64,000 nt of DNA from Methylomagnum ishizawai (GCF_900155475.1 NZ_FXAM01000001.1:3110881-3174880); one strand, 5' to 3'; positions 1 to 10,672 are shown, counted from the stretch's first letter. A program made the numbers and translations. Notes: a model not told the origin generated them from the letters alone.

Positions 1-1202
1 ACCGCGAACATCAAGGTGCCGTTGTCCACGAAAGCCGAGGACAGCCCGATCAAGATATTCGCCAGGGTCGGGCTGATCTGGCCGAACAGGAATTGGGCGA
101 TGGCGTCGAGATAGCCGATGAAGCCCAAGGCCCCGATCAACATCATCGCGCCATAGAAGAACAACAGGGTATCCCACTCCAGGTTGCCGATCTTCTGGAA
201 AATATCGTATTCGCGGTCGTCCAACCAGTTGACGGCCTTGGGATCGCCCAGGCGTTCGGAGCCGTCCGGTTCGTGGGCGGTACGCAGCAGATAGAAACTG
301 AAGAACTGCAACAAACCCAAACCCGCCATCATCCCGGCGGCGGGCGGCAGTTTCAGGAACACATCCGAAGCCACGGTGATCGCCAGGGTCAGCACAAACA
401 AGGCGATGATCCGCCGGGCCCCCCGCCGCAACACCACCTGCCGCCGCGATACCACCGGGCATTCCCTGGGCACGAAAAAGTGCATGATTAGGGCGGGCAC
501 CAGGAAATTCACCAAGCAAGGCACCGCCAGCCGGAAGAATTCGGCGAACTCGACGATGCCGCTCTGCCAGACGAACAAGGTGGAAATGCCGCCCAAGGGA
601 CAGAACGAACCCCCGGCATTGGTCGCCACCACGATATTGACGCAGGCCAGCGCCACGAATTTGGGTTCGTGCTTGCCGACCGCCGCCGCCACCGCGCCCA
701 TCAACAGCCCCACCGCCAAACCGCTGACGGCGGTGGAAATCACGAAGGCCAAGCCGCCGGTGATCCAGAACAACTGCCGATAGCTGAATTCGCGGTTGAG
801 CAGCCAGACCCGGAGCGCGTCGAAGATGCCCCGGTCCTCCATGGCGTTGAGATAGGTCATGGACACCAAGATGAACAGCAGCAATTCGGCATAGGCCAGC
901 AGGTTGCTCTCGAAGGCGGTCACCGCCGGTTTGGGATCGCCGACCAGGGCGTATTGGATGCAGATGGCGAACCAGACCAGGGCCGCGCCCATCACCATGG
1001 GCTTGGACTTTCTCAGGTCGGTGGTTTCCTCGGTCATGGCGAGGATATAGGCCAGGACCGTGATGGCGATGGCGAGATAGCCGATGAAATGGTGGGTCAG
1101 GTCGAGGTGGGGGAGGACTGGCGGGGGTTCTTGGATTTCGCCGGAGACAGCAATCAAGGGGATGGATAATAGGGAACACAAAGCCAGCGCGCGCTTGGCC
1201 AT
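1..1202 (-). CDS. nhaD: NhaD-type Na+/H+ antiporter (partial, C-terminus beyond window)
   Basis: An inner-membrane sodium:proton antiporter of the NhaD/ArsB ion-transporter superfamily that would exchange cytoplasmic Na+ for H+. The frame opens with ATG at 1200-1202, preceded by AGGAG nine bases upstream, and runs off the left edge of the window (about 400 codons visible). The N-terminus looks like a signal peptide (MAKRALALCSLLSIPLIAVS), as in other NhaD proteins. Many hydrophobic segments follow, with NAGGSFCPLGGISTLFVWQ and SSAFVDNGTLMF, both typical of the family. The gene is divergent from nothing nearby: secF ends 189 bases away on the same strand behind its own terminator, so this gene probably has its own promoter in 1203-1340. 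Family assignment is by recognition of motifs; ion specificity is inferred. Confidence 0.88.
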   Translation of the reverse strand, partial: MAKRALALCSLLSIPLIAVSGEIQEPPPVLPHLDLTHHFIGYLAIAITVLAYILAMTEETTDLRKSKPMVMGAALVWFAICIQYALVGDPKPAVTAFESNLLAYAELLLFILVSMTYLNAMEDRGIFDALRVWLLNREFSYRQLFWITGGLAFVISTAVSGLAVGLLMGAVAAAVGKHEPKFVALACVNIVVATNAGGSFCPLGGISTLFVWQSGIVEFAEFFRLAVPCLVNFLVPALIMHFFVPRECPVVSRRQVVLRRGARRIIALFVLTLAITVASDVFLKLPPAAGMMAGLGLLQFFSFYLLRTAHEPDGSERLGDPKAVNWLDDREYDIFQKIGNLEWDTLLFFYGAMMLIGALGFIGYLDAIAQFLFGQISPTLANILIGLSSAFVDNGTLMFA

Positions 1203-1347
1203 ACTGAAAGCTCCTGATTCACGAACCGAAATCGATGGATTCCGCGCATTAAATACGAAATGCGGTAAATTTTGCGTAAAAACACCATCGCCCCCCAATA
1301 CACTCGGGAATACCCGCCCGTCGGCCGGGCTTGGGCGCGGGCAAAGA

Positions 1348-1371
1348 AAAAGGCCGCTGATGCGGCCTTTT
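1348..1371 (-). terminator. Rho-independent terminator after secF
   Basis: A perfect 10-bp stem (AAAAGGCCGC / GCGGCCTTTT) with a four-base loop lies 20 bases past the secF stop. It is followed on the minus strand by a T-rich run (TTTTTCTTT). It ends the yajC-secD-secF transcript before nhaD. Confidence 0.85.
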
Positions 1372-1390
1372 CCATGGATATCGAACCGGC

Positions 1391-2323
1391 TCAAGGACGG
1401 TTATCGATGGGCTGCCCCTTCTCCGGCAATAGCAAATCGGCCCGGCTCACGCCCAGGGCCAAGGCCACGGGGCATGCCACCAGCACCGACGAATAGATAC
1501 CGAACACGATGCCGATGGTCAGGGCCAGGGCGAAATTGTGCAGCGCCTCGCCGCCGAAGAAGAACATCGCCAGCACCATCAACTGGGTCATGCTGTGGGT
1601 GATGACGGTACGCGACATGGTGGCGGTGATGGCGTTGTCGATGACCTCGGTCACGCTGGCGCGGCGCATCTTGCGGAAGTTCTCGCGCACCCGGTCGAAC
1701 ACCACCACCGATTCGTTCACCGAATAGCCCAGGATGGCGAGGATGCCGGCCAGGACGCTGAGGGTGAATTCCCATTGGAAGAAGGCGAACATGCCGAGGA
1801 TGATCACGATATCGTGCATGTTGGCGATGATCGCCGCCACCGAGAAGCGCCAGGCGAACCGCAGCGACAAATAGGCCATGATGCCGAACGCCACCAGGAG
1901 CAGGGCCAATACCCCGCTCTCGTAGAGTTCCTGGCCGACCTGCGGACCCACGAATTCGACCCGGCGCAAGGTCGCCGAAGCGTCCTGGGCCTTGAGGCTG
2001 GACAGCACCTGCTCGCTCAGTTGCGGACCCTTCACGCCTTCTTTCAGCGGCAGGCGGATCAGCACTTCCTTGGAGGTACCGAAGTTCTGCACCGCCACCT
2101 CGCTCATTTCCTGTTGTTCCAGGGCGGTGCGGATGGCCTCGATATTGGCGGGCTGCGAATAACTGACCTCGATCAACATGCCGCCGGTGAAATCGATCCC
2201 TAGGTTCAAGCCCCGGAAGACCAAGGCCAATACCGCCAGGATGAACGTCACCAAGGAGATGGTGGTGGTGATCTTCCCATAGCGCATGAACGGGATGTCA
2301 TGCTTGATTTTGAAAAGCTCCAT
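1391..2323 (-). CDS. secF: Protein translocase subunit SecF
   Basis: SecF pairs with SecD in the inner membrane and uses the proton gradient to help pull proteins out of the SecYEG channel. The 310-residue length is normal for a separate SecF. One N-terminal membrane helix (about residues 18-38) is followed by the GIDFTGG motif, a periplasmic domain, and five C-terminal helices. The SecF signature with FDRVREN lies near residue 210. It follows secD by 12 bases in the same transcript, the classical yajC-secD-secF order. Confidence 0.97.
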   Translation of the reverse strand: MELFKIKHDIPFMRYGKITTTISLVTFILAVLALVFRGLNLGIDFTGGMLIEVSYSQPANIEAIRTALEQQEMSEVAVQNFGTSKEVLIRLPLKEGVKGPQLSEQVLSSLKAQDASATLRRVEFVGPQVGQELYESGVLALLLVAFGIMAYLSLRFAWRFSVAAIIANMHDIVIILGMFAFFQWEFTLSVLAGILAILGYSVNESVVVFDRVRENFRKMRRASVTEVIDNAITATMSRTVITHSMTQLMVLAMFFFGGEALHNFALALTIGIVFGIYSSVLVACPVALALGVSRADLLLPEKGQPIDNRP

Positions 2324-2335
2324 GAAACCGCCCCC

Positions 2336-4180
2336 TTAGATGGCTAGCTGGGTCAGCTTGCGGCGCTGACCATAGGTGAGATTGACCAGCGCCCGCGAAA
2401 CCACCACGGCGCTGAAGATCGAGGTCAGGATGCCGATGCACAAGACCGCCGCGAACCCGCGCACCGGACCCGAACCCAGCATGAACAAGGCGACACCAGC
2501 CACGAAGGTGGTCACGTTGGAGTCGAGGATGGTGGCGAAGGCGCGTTCATAGCCAGCGTAGATGGCGAGCTGCGGCGAGATGCCCATGCGCAGTTCCTCG
2601 CGGATACGCTCGTTGATGAGGACGTTGGCGTCGATGGCCATACCCACCGTGAGCGCGATACCGGCGAGGCCCGGCAAGGTCAAGGTCGCCTGCATCACCG
2701 ATAACACCGCGACCAGGAGCAGCACGTTGGAACCCAAGGCCAGGATCGAGAACAAGCCGAACACGCGGTAATACACGATCATGAATATCGCGATGGCAAC
2801 GAAGCCGTAGCCGTTGGAACTCACGCCGCGCTCGATGTTCTCCTTGCCCATGCTGGGACCGATGGTGCGTTCCTCGACGATATCGACCGGCGCGGCCAGG
2901 GCGCCGGCCCGCAGCAACAGGGCGAGGTTGCGGGCTTCCTCGGTGCTGTCCAGCCCGGAAATCTGGAAGCGCTTGCCCAGGCGGTCGCGGATGGTCGCCA
3001 CGTTGATGACTTCCTCCACCTTGCGGTGTGTCGTCACCTTCTGGCCATCGACTTCCTTGGTTTCGGCCTTGTTCTCGATGTAGACCACGGCCATGGGCTT
3101 GCCGATGTTGTCGCGGCTGACATCGGCCATTTTGCGGGAGCCGGGACCGTTCAAGGTCACGAATACCGCCGCCGAACCGGATTGCTGTTCCAGGCCGGAA
3201 GAGGAATCGACGATCTGGTCGCCGGTGACGATGATCTTGCGTTGCAGCAGGAGGGGCCTGCCGTTGCGGTCCTTGTAGAGGCGGGAACCGATGGGGGTCT
3301 TGCTTTCTTCGGTGGGGGTCGGGTGTTCGGTATCGACCAGCCGGAATTCCAAAGTCGCGGTCGCGCCCAGGATTTCCTTGGCGCGGGCGGTATCCTGCAC
3401 GCCGGGCAATTGCACCACGATGCGGTCCTCGCCCTGCTGCTGGATCAAGGGTTCGGCCACGCCCAGTTCGTTGACGCGGTTGCGCAGGGTGGTGATGTTC
3501 TGGGCCACGGCGAGGCGGCGGATTTCGCGCTGCTCGGGTTCGGTGAGGTTGCCGCGGATCACGGTGTCCTGGATGTCCAGGGCCAGGCCGCGCACTTCGC
3601 GCTTGATGATGTCCTTGGCTTGGCCCAGGGTGGCGAGGTCGGCGAATTTCACCACCACGGTCTTGCCGTCGCGGTCCACCGATTGATAGCGGATTTTGCT
3701 TTCCCGCAGCAGGGAGCGGATGTCCTCGGCGTAGCGTTCCTCGGCCTGGGTCAGGGCGGCATCGGTATCGACCTGCATCAGGAAATGCACGCCGCCCCTG
3801 AGGTCGAGACCCAGGTACATCGGCTTGGCCCCCAAGGCGCGGAGCCAATCCGGGGTCGCGGGGGCGAGGTTGAGCGCCACCACATAGTTCTCGCCCATGC
3901 CGGTTTGCAGGGCATCGGCGGCTTTGATCTGGTTATCGGTCTGGGCATAGCGGATCAACAAGCGCTTGTCCGCCAATTCGACCGACTTGGGTTTCAGCCC
4001 GGCGTCGCCCAGGAGTTTCTCGACCTTCTCGACGGTGGTCTGGTCCAGCTTCGCGCCCCTGGACGGGGAAAGCTGGACCGAAGGGTCTTCGCCGAATAGG
4101 TTGGGCAGCGCGTAAATGACCGCGAGCGCCAGCACGGCGAGTATCAAAAGGTTTTTCCAAAGTGGAAAGCTGTTTCGCAT
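2336..4180 (-). CDS. secD: Protein translocase subunit SecD
   Basis: The large partner of SecF in the SecDF-YajC accessory complex of the Sec translocon. The 614 residues match the proteobacterial form. An N-terminal membrane helix (about 9-27) is followed by a long periplasmic region with the GLDLRGGVHFLMQVD signature near residue 125, then five C-terminal helices. The conserved AIDANVLINERIREE segment lies between the C-terminal helices. yajC is 63 bases upstream and secF 12 bases downstream, so the three are co-transcribed. Confidence 0.98.
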   Translation of the reverse strand: MRNSFPLWKNLLILAVLALAVIYALPNLFGEDPSVQLSPSRGAKLDQTTVEKVEKLLGDAGLKPKSVELADKRLLIRYAQTDNQIKAADALQTGMGENYVVALNLAPATPDWLRALGAKPMYLGLDLRGGVHFLMQVDTDAALTQAEERYAEDIRSLLRESKIRYQSVDRDGKTVVVKFADLATLGQAKDIIKREVRGLALDIQDTVIRGNLTEPEQREIRRLAVAQNITTLRNRVNELGVAEPLIQQQGEDRIVVQLPGVQDTARAKEILGATATLEFRLVDTEHPTPTEESKTPIGSRLYKDRNGRPLLLQRKIIVTGDQIVDSSSGLEQQSGSAAVFVTLNGPGSRKMADVSRDNIGKPMAVVYIENKAETKEVDGQKVTTHRKVEEVINVATIRDRLGKRFQISGLDSTEEARNLALLLRAGALAAPVDIVEERTIGPSMGKENIERGVSSNGYGFVAIAIFMIVYYRVFGLFSILALGSNVLLLVAVLSVMQATLTLPGLAGIALTVGMAIDANVLINERIREELRMGISPQLAIYAGYERAFATILDSNVTTFVAGVALFMLGSGPVRGFAAVLCIGILTSIFSAVVVSRALVNLTYGQRRKLTQLAI

Positions 4181-4243
4181 GGTTGCTGCCTAATAGCGGG
4201 CGATGCCGGGGAAAGGCATCCGCGATGGAAGGACTCCCGTGTG

Positions 4244-4591
4244 TTATTTTTCGGCCTTCTTCCTGGCCTTGTAGGTGCCCTTGGGAACCAGGGACGCGAT
4301 GGCGTGGCGCTGCACGTAGATATGGACGTTGTCGGTGAGTTCGAGTTGGACGAAACTGTCGTCTAGGTCGGAAACCTTGCCCAGGATACCGCCAGTGGTG
4401 ACGACCTCGGCCCCTTTGCCCAGGCTGTCGAGCATCTTTTTCTGTTCCTTGTTGCGCTTCTGCTGGGGCATCACGAACAGGAAGTAAAACACCGCCAGGA
4501 TACCCAGCGGCAAAATCAAACCGGCCAGACCCGGTGCTTGCGCCGCTGGTGCCGCAGCTTCGGCCATTGCGTCGGAAATGAAGAAACCCAT
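4244..4591 (-). CDS. yajC: Preprotein translocase subunit YajC
   Basis: A small single-pass membrane protein that associates with SecDF. I chose ATG at 4589-4591 (AAGGA just upstream) rather than the longer in-frame opening, giving 115 residues, the usual YajC length. A membrane helix at about 23-42 is followed by MPQQKRNKEQKKM and the compact domain typical of the family (TTGGILGKVS). It stands 101 bases after tgt, the usual tgt-yajC-secD-secF order of gammaproteobacteria. Confidence 0.96.
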   Translation of the reverse strand: MGFFISDAMAEAAAPAAQAPGLAGLILPLGILAVFYFLFVMPQQKRNKEQKKMLDSLGKGAEVVTTGGILGKVSDLDDSFVQLELTDNVHIYVQRHAIASLVPKGTYKARKKAEK

Positions 4592-4692
4592 GATCGATCC
4601 TTTACTTAGCGTTGGATAAAGCGCGGCATTATGGCACAAAATCCGCAACGATTTCTCTCCGCCGACGAAGCCGGGACCGGGAAATCGCGACG

Positions 4693-5959
<1,267 letters not shown>

Positions 5960-5988
5960 AGCTGGACTGGGTTCGCTAAGAACCGGGA

Positions 5989-6360
5989 TCAAGGCACCGA
6001 CGGCGTTTGAGGGGTGTCGGTGGGTGCCGGTACATCGGATTTCTTAGCGGGTTCCTCGATGATGGGAGGAAGGTCGCGCTGGGCTGGATTTTCCGTTTGG
6101 GGAGCATCCATGAGGTCATGCCCTTTATTATCGAGGTTCCCGGCCATGTATGCAAGGCTTAAGCTGGTCAGGAAGAAAATGGTTCCCAGGATCGCCGTGG
6201 TGCGCGACAGGAACGAGGCCGCGCCACGGGCACCGAACAGCGTGTTGGAACCGCCGCCGAAACCGACACCCGCGTCGGCACCGCGCCCTTGCTGCAACAT
6301 CACCAAGCCGATGACCGCCGCCGCCACCAAGACATGAAGAATCGTTAAGACCTGATACAT
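5989..6360 (-). CDS. secG: Preprotein translocase subunit SecG
   Basis: A small component of the SecYEG channel. The 123-residue protein has two membrane helices (about 3-22 and 54-73). The loop between them holds LQQGRGADAG and the conserved GGGSNTLFGARG segment. The C-terminal tail is proline- and acid-rich and poorly conserved, as is common. It lies 18 bases after tpiA and 30 bases before tRNA-Leu, so tpiA-secG-tRNA-Leu is probably one transcript. Confidence 0.96.
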   Translation of the reverse strand: MYQVLTILHVLVAAAVIGLVMLQQGRGADAGVGFGGGSNTLFGARGAASFLSRTTAILGTIFFLTSLSLAYMAGNLDNKGHDLMDAPQTENPAQRDLPPIIEEPAKKSDVPAPTDTPQTPSVP

Positions 6361-6378
6361 AACCGGAAATCTACCTAA

Positions 6379-7131
6379 TTAAGCCGCGAGGCAAATTGCG
6401 AGGAAGGATTTGGCATCCAAGGAAGCGCCGCCGACCAGACCGCCATCCACATCGGGCATCCCGAACAGCGCCGCCGCGTTGTCGGCCTTGACGCTGCCAC
6501 CGTAGAGGATTTGCAGACCTTCCGCCACTTCCGCATCGAGTTTGGCGATTTGGGCGCGGATATAAGCGTGGACTTCCTGGGCTTGCTCGGTGGTGGCGGT
6601 GCGCCCGGTGCCGATGGCCCACACGGGCTCGTAGGCGATGACGGCTTGGGACAGGGAAGCCACGCCGCACAGGTCGAGGACGGCCTGCAATTGTTCGTCG
6701 ATCACGGCGAAGGTTTTGTCCTGCTCGCGTTCTTCGAGGGTTTCGCCGACGCAGAAGATGGGGGTGATGCCGTGTTCGATGGCTTTGGCGTAGCGGGCGG
6801 CGACCAGGGCGTTGGTTTCGCCGTAAACCAGGCGGCGTTCGGAATGGCCGACGATGGCGTAGGCGCAGCCGAACTCCTTGAGCATGGGCGCGGAAATTTC
6901 GCCGGTGAAAGCGCCTTGGTCTTGGTCGGCCACGTTCTGGGCACCGAGGGCGATGGTCTTACCGGCCAGCATGGCTCCGAGTTCGGGGATGAACACGTAG
7001 GCGGGGCAGACGCCCACCTGGGCCTTGGCATCGGTGGGCAAGCCCGCGAGCAGGTCCGCCAACAACTGTTGCGCGGTCGCGCGGGTGCAGTTCATTTTCC
7101 AGTTTCCAACCACCAAGGGACGGCGCGCCAT
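6379..7131 (-). CDS. tpiA: Triosephosphate isomerase
   Basis: Interconverts dihydroxyacetone phosphate and glyceraldehyde 3-phosphate in glycolysis and gluconeogenesis. The protein has 250 residues. The catalytic residues are K12 (in GNWKMN), H96 (in IVGHSERR) and E168 (in AYEPVWAIGTG). The phosphate-gripping YGGSVKADN loop is near residue 210. The start has a strong ribosome-binding site (CAGGAG) about seven bases upstream. It is the first gene of the tpiA-secG-tRNA-Leu group. Confidence 0.98.
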   Translation of the reverse strand: MARRPLVVGNWKMNCTRATAQQLLADLLAGLPTDAKAQVGVCPAYVFIPELGAMLAGKTIALGAQNVADQDQGAFTGEISAPMLKEFGCAYAIVGHSERRLVYGETNALVAARYAKAIEHGITPIFCVGETLEEREQDKTFAVIDEQLQAVLDLCGVASLSQAVIAYEPVWAIGTGRTATTEQAQEVHAYIRAQIAKLDAEVAEGLQILYGGSVKADNAAALFGMPDVDGGLVGGASLDAKSFLAICLAA

Positions 7132-7644
7132 AGCTAGCTCCTGAGTTGAGTAAATCGCGGAAGCTTACTGAGTTAAACAGCGCATTTCAAGCTAAGAGCG
7201 CATTGGGCCGGGCAGCTGGGCGTGAAACCCCGTTTTCCCCACATCCAATCCACCCGCAGCGGGCCTAGATCGCATCCCAAGCGGATGGGATCGCCGTTAA
7301 TCCAGATTTATGATGAGGTAAAGCCATGCCCACCGTGGTTTGATCTGGGCAAGCCCGGCTCGATTAGCGCTATCAAGGACCAAGATCGCCACAATAAAGC
7401 CATACATTCTAGCCAATCCACAAGCAGGATTTCAACGTAAATAAGTCACTGAATTTTGCCGCTATCGGGCCTAGGCTTGATGGCGACGTATTGGGGTTGT
7501 TTTCCGACCGGAACCGCCAACAGCCCGCAGGCCAAGCCACGGCCCGCCCCATAAGATACCTCTCATCAACCCCCAACCAATACACGAATCCATAAACTCC
7601 ACAGCCACAGGTGAAACAGACTTCCAGAAAACCAGGAATCCCAC
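7132..7644. other. Intergenic region between tpiA and the membrane protein gene
   Basis: About 510 bases of clearly lower GC than the flanking genes separate two divergent genes. A candidate sigma-70-like promoter for tpiA lies at 7162-7190 on the minus strand (TTGAAA, 17-base spacer, TAAGCT). A short imperfect dyad surrounds 7270-7293. I see no credible gene: the one open frame (7222-7440) has no ribosome-binding site and no recognisable protein. Confidence 0.5.
7162..7190 (-). promoter_or_regulatory. Candidate promoter of tpiA-secG
   Basis: Minus-strand TTGAAA and TAAGCT separated by 17 bases, about 30 bases upstream of the tpiA start. The -10 match is only moderate. Confidence 0.35.
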
Positions 7645-8043
7645 ATGATCCCCTACTACCTCGCCATCTACGCCATCGGCACCGCGATCATCCTCTACTT
7701 CGCCCGCGAAACCAAAAGCTTCCTGGCCAGCCATGCCAGCATCGACCACCCGGACGGGCTCGAAGCCTTCAAACGCCTCGCCCGGCGCAATATGACCATG
7801 GCCCTGCCCTATGGCTTGTTCATGATCATCGGCGTCGCGCTCGGCCTGCATATCGTGCAACAGGACAACCTCGCCGGATTCAGCCTGTTCGCCGCCGCCA
7901 ATATCCCGTTCATGACGGCGGCCTTGGCCCTGCGCAGGCTGGAAATCCAAGCGCGGGAACTCCCCTGCACCGATCCCGTTTTCATCGTCGAATACAACCG
8001 GGTTTCGCGCTCCTGGCTGCAAGACCTCTGGCCCAAGTTCTAA
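7645..8043 (+). CDS. Small hypothetical membrane protein
   Basis: A 132-residue protein of unknown function. Three hydrophobic segments are visible: about residues 4-20, 53-72 and 78-96. They are separated by short charged loops, and the C-terminal tail is soluble with two cysteine-free basic stretches. It precedes queG by 87 bases on the same strand and may be co-transcribed, but nothing links the two functions. I do not recognise a family. Confidence 0.65.
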   Translation: MIPYYLAIYAIGTAIILYFARETKSFLASHASIDHPDGLEAFKRLARRNMTMALPYGLFMIIGVALGLHIVQQDNLAGFSLFAAANIPFMTAALALRRLEIQARELPCTDPVFIVEYNRVSRSWLQDLWPKF

Positions 8044-8130
8044 AATACCCAGCCAGGGCGGCTTTCCCACCCTGGCTCCCCGTCCCGCCGCGGCATAATA
8101 GGGACCATCCGCCCATCCACCACGCCGCCC

Positions 8131-9192
8131 ATGTCCCCGATTCCAGAATCCCGCATCACCCGCGCCCGCATCCTCGCCCTGGCCCAGGCACTCGGCTTCC
8201 AGAACATCGGCATCGCCGACATCGAACTCGCCCAGGCCGAACAACGGTTGGCGGATTGGCTCAGGGCTGGTTTCCACGGCGCGATGGACTATATGGAGCG
8301 CCACGGCAGCAAGCGCGGCCGCCCCGCCGAACTGGTGCCCGGCACCGTGAGCGTCATCAGCGCCCGCATGGACTACCTGCCGGAATCCCGCGCCCGGATG
8401 TGGCAACGGCTGGAAGACCCGGACAGCGCCTACATCTCACGCTACGCCCTGGGCCGTGACTACCACAAACTCCTGCGGAAACGCCTGCAACAACTGGCCG
8501 AACGCATCGCCGACGATATCGGCCCCTACGGCTACCGCGTCTTCACCGACAGCGCCCCCGTGCTGGAAAAGCCCCTGGCCGCCCAGGCCGGACTCGGTTG
8601 GATCGGCAAGCACACCAATCTCATCGACCGCAAGGCCGGTTCCTTCTTCTTCCTGGGGGAAATCTACACCGACCTGCGCCTGCCGCCCGACGCGGAGGCC
8701 ACGGCCCATTGCGGCAGTTGCACGGCCTGCCTGGATATCTGCCCCACAACAGCCATCGTCGCGCCCTACCGGCTGGACGCCCGCCGCTGCATTTCCTATC
8801 TCACCATCGAATGGCGCGGCTCCATCCCCTTGGAATTCCGGGAAGCCCTGGGCAACCGCGTCTACGGCTGCGACGATTGCCAATTGGTCTGCCCCTGGAA
8901 CCGCTATGCCCAACCGACCCAGGAACCCGGTTTCCTGCCCCGGCACGGGCTGGACACGGCGGGCTTGATCGAATTGTTCGGCTGGGACGAGGCAGAATTC
9001 CTGCGCAAGACCGAAGGCTCGGCGATCCGCCGCATCGGCCACGAATGCTGGCTGAGGAATCTCGCGGTGGGATTGGGCAACGCGCCCACGGGACCGGAAG
9101 TCCGCGCCGCGCTAGCGGCACGGGCGGGGCATCCTTCGGCCTTGGTGCGGGAACATGTGGCCTGGGCCTTGGAACGGCAGGGTGGTTTTTAG
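8131..9192 (+). CDS. queG: Epoxyqueuosine reductase QueG
   Basis: Reduces epoxyqueuosine-34 in tRNA to queuosine, the final step of the pathway in which tgt also acts. It uses a cobalamin and two [4Fe-4S] clusters. The 353 residues fit the family. An N-terminal cobalamin-binding domain is followed by a ferredoxin-like motif CGSCTACLDICP (about 197-208) and a second cysteine set CDDCQLVCPW near residue 249. A C-terminal HEAT-like stretch follows. No strong ribosome-binding site is visible before the ATG. Confidence 0.96.
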   Translation: MSPIPESRITRARILALAQALGFQNIGIADIELAQAEQRLADWLRAGFHGAMDYMERHGSKRGRPAELVPGTVSVISARMDYLPESRARMWQRLEDPDSAYISRYALGRDYHKLLRKRLQQLAERIADDIGPYGYRVFTDSAPVLEKPLAAQAGLGWIGKHTNLIDRKAGSFFFLGEIYTDLRLPPDAEATAHCGSCTACLDICPTTAIVAPYRLDARRCISYLTIEWRGSIPLEFREALGNRVYGCDDCQLVCPWNRYAQPTQEPGFLPRHGLDTAGLIELFGWDEAEFLRKTEGSAIRRIGHECWLRNLAVGLGNAPTGPEVRAALAARAGHPSALVREHVAWALERQGGF

Positions 9193-9200
9193 CCCGCCCT

Positions 9201-9617
9201 TCAATTCATATTCCGCTGGCCCCACAAATTCTCGATGAACACCAACCGGCCATTCTCGAAGCGCAGCAGTTTGGGCACGTTGCCATGCCCGGCGTCGGAG
9301 TAGTACCACTCCTCGACCTCGACCGGCACCGTGCTTTGCACCGGCACCTGCACGCAGAACGTCCGGGGCTGGTTCACCACCCTCATGCCGCCGTGGCCAT
9401 CCGGCATCCTGATCGACTCGAACTGGGTCTGGCAATTGGGCACGAAGTTGGTGACCAGCCGCCATTCGGTGCGGCGGTCGCCGGATTGCGGGTCGCCGCA
9501 TTTCTGATCGACATCGAACTTGGTCTGGCCTTCCTCGATGATCCAGCCGTTGCAGCGCCAAGCCCAAGCCTGGGCGCTCATCCCCAACAGCAGCAAGCAC
9601 AGGAACAAACGTCGCAT
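9201..9617 (-). CDS. DUF2845 family secreted protein
   Basis: A 138-residue exported protein. I chose ATG at 9615-9617 because a clean signal peptide follows (MRRLFLCLLLLGMSAQAWAW). The mature part has the DUF2845 look: an early WRCNGWIIEEG, then KCGDPQSGDRRTEW, with the cysteines probably forming disulfides. It is convergent with queG (8 bases between stops). The function is unknown in the family. Confidence 0.8.
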   Translation of the reverse strand: MRRLFLCLLLLGMSAQAWAWRCNGWIIEEGQTKFDVDQKCGDPQSGDRRTEWRLVTNFVPNCQTQFESIRMPDGHGGMRVVNQPRTFCVQVPVQSTVPVEVEEWYYSDAGHGNVPKLLRFENGRLVFIENLWGQRNMN

Positions 9618-9723
9618 GGGAAACCTCCACGGAATAGGGACGGCCAAAAGTTCGTATTAAAATGGGCGGCGGCGAAAACCCACCCCCCGGAACCGGCGAT
9701 CACACTGTCATCATAAAGCGGCG

Positions 9724-10035
9724 ATGTCCACGTTAAAACTACGCAGCAGACAACAGGACGGCTTCACCCTGGTCCACGTCCTCATCGAGCATCCGATGGA
9801 AACCGGACGCCGCCGCGACGAAACCACCGGCGCCCTGGTCCCGGCCCATTTCATCGAACAAGTCCGGTTCGAACATAACGGCCAGCGGGTCGCCACCTGC
9901 GCCCTCAGCACGGCGGTCTCGCAAAACCCCTATCTTTCGATCCGCTTCCGGGGCGGGAAATCCGGGGACAAAATCCGGGTGAGTTGGTCCGACAACCAGG
10001 GCCAACACGACAGCGCCGAAACCACCGTGGCCTGA
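9724..10035 (+). CDS. soxZ: SoxZ-like sulfur-oxidation carrier protein (orphan)
   Basis: SoxZ normally forms a heterodimer with SoxY, and the pair carries sulfur intermediates covalently on the SoxY C-terminal cysteine during periplasmic thiosulfate oxidation. This 103-residue protein has the SoxZ immunoglobulin-like pattern: HVLIEHPMETGRRRD, PAHFIEQVRF and SVSWSDN-like C-terminal strands. As in other SoxZ proteins it has no signal peptide, since it usually travels with SoxY. No soxY or other sox gene occurs in this window, so the partner must be elsewhere or the protein has another role. Confidence 0.85.
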   Translation: MSTLKLRSRQQDGFTLVHVLIEHPMETGRRRDETTGALVPAHFIEQVRFEHNGQRVATCALSTAVSQNPYLSIRFRGGKSGDKIRVSWSDNQGQHDSAETTVA

Positions 10036-10120
10036 TGCCTCAAGTTCCGCCCATCCCGGACATGGCGTAGAATCCGGGGTTCGCCCCCCTATCACCTTAG
10101 CATTCAGGAGCTTACCATCC

Positions 10121-10510
10121 ATGACCCCTCCGGCCCGCGCCGCCCTCATCGGAGCCTTGCTCGCCTTCGCCGCCGCCATCCAGGCCGAAGAAGGCTCATG
10201 GGAACCCTCGACCCTGAGTCCCGCCACCCTGGACAAGGTCCGGGACACCTTGAAGGTCTACCAGCAATGCGCCAACGACGAAACCCGCGCCCATCTCGAC
10301 GACAAGATGGATTCGCGCCAGGTCGCCGACTTGATCCTGCGCAATTGCGAGGACAAGCTGAACGGCATCAAAACCGCCTTCGACGCCGAGAAAGTCCCGG
10401 CCTCGATTTCCGAGCGCTACATGCGCAGCAAACGCTCCATGGCCGCCCAACAAATCCTCCGCGTGGTCATGGCCCATCAGGCCATGCAATCCGCCCAGGC
10501 CGCCCATTGA
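10121..10510 (+). CDS. Hypothetical secreted protein
   Basis: A 129-residue protein with an N-terminal signal peptide (about residues 1-22, ending AAIQA). The mature part is mostly helical and charged, with two cysteines (in QQCANDE and RNCEDK) that could form one disulfide, and a methionine- and alanine-rich C-terminus. It stands alone between soxZ and the DUF2760 gene. I do not recognise the family. Confidence 0.65.
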   Translation: MTPPARAALIGALLAFAAAIQAEEGSWEPSTLSPATLDKVRDTLKVYQQCANDETRAHLDDKMDSRQVADLILRNCEDKLNGIKTAFDAEKVPASISERYMRSKRSMAAQQILRVVMAHQAMQSAQAAH

Positions 10511-10672
10511 ACCGGGCGAGCTTAATTTTCCCCATCTGAACGCCCGCTGAACCACCGCCCACAGTTGAATTAGGGCGCGGAAAGACCCATTTCCGGGGAC
10601 TGGCGGGCAGCCCGGCCCAGCCATCGCCATCCCGAAACGAACGGAATCCACACAAGAACCCAGAGGTCCAGA

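Noticed and set aside
7222-7440. Possible 72-codon gene between tpiA and the membrane protein gene
   Set aside because: No ribosome-binding site, no recognisable protein, and composition like the non-coding surroundings.
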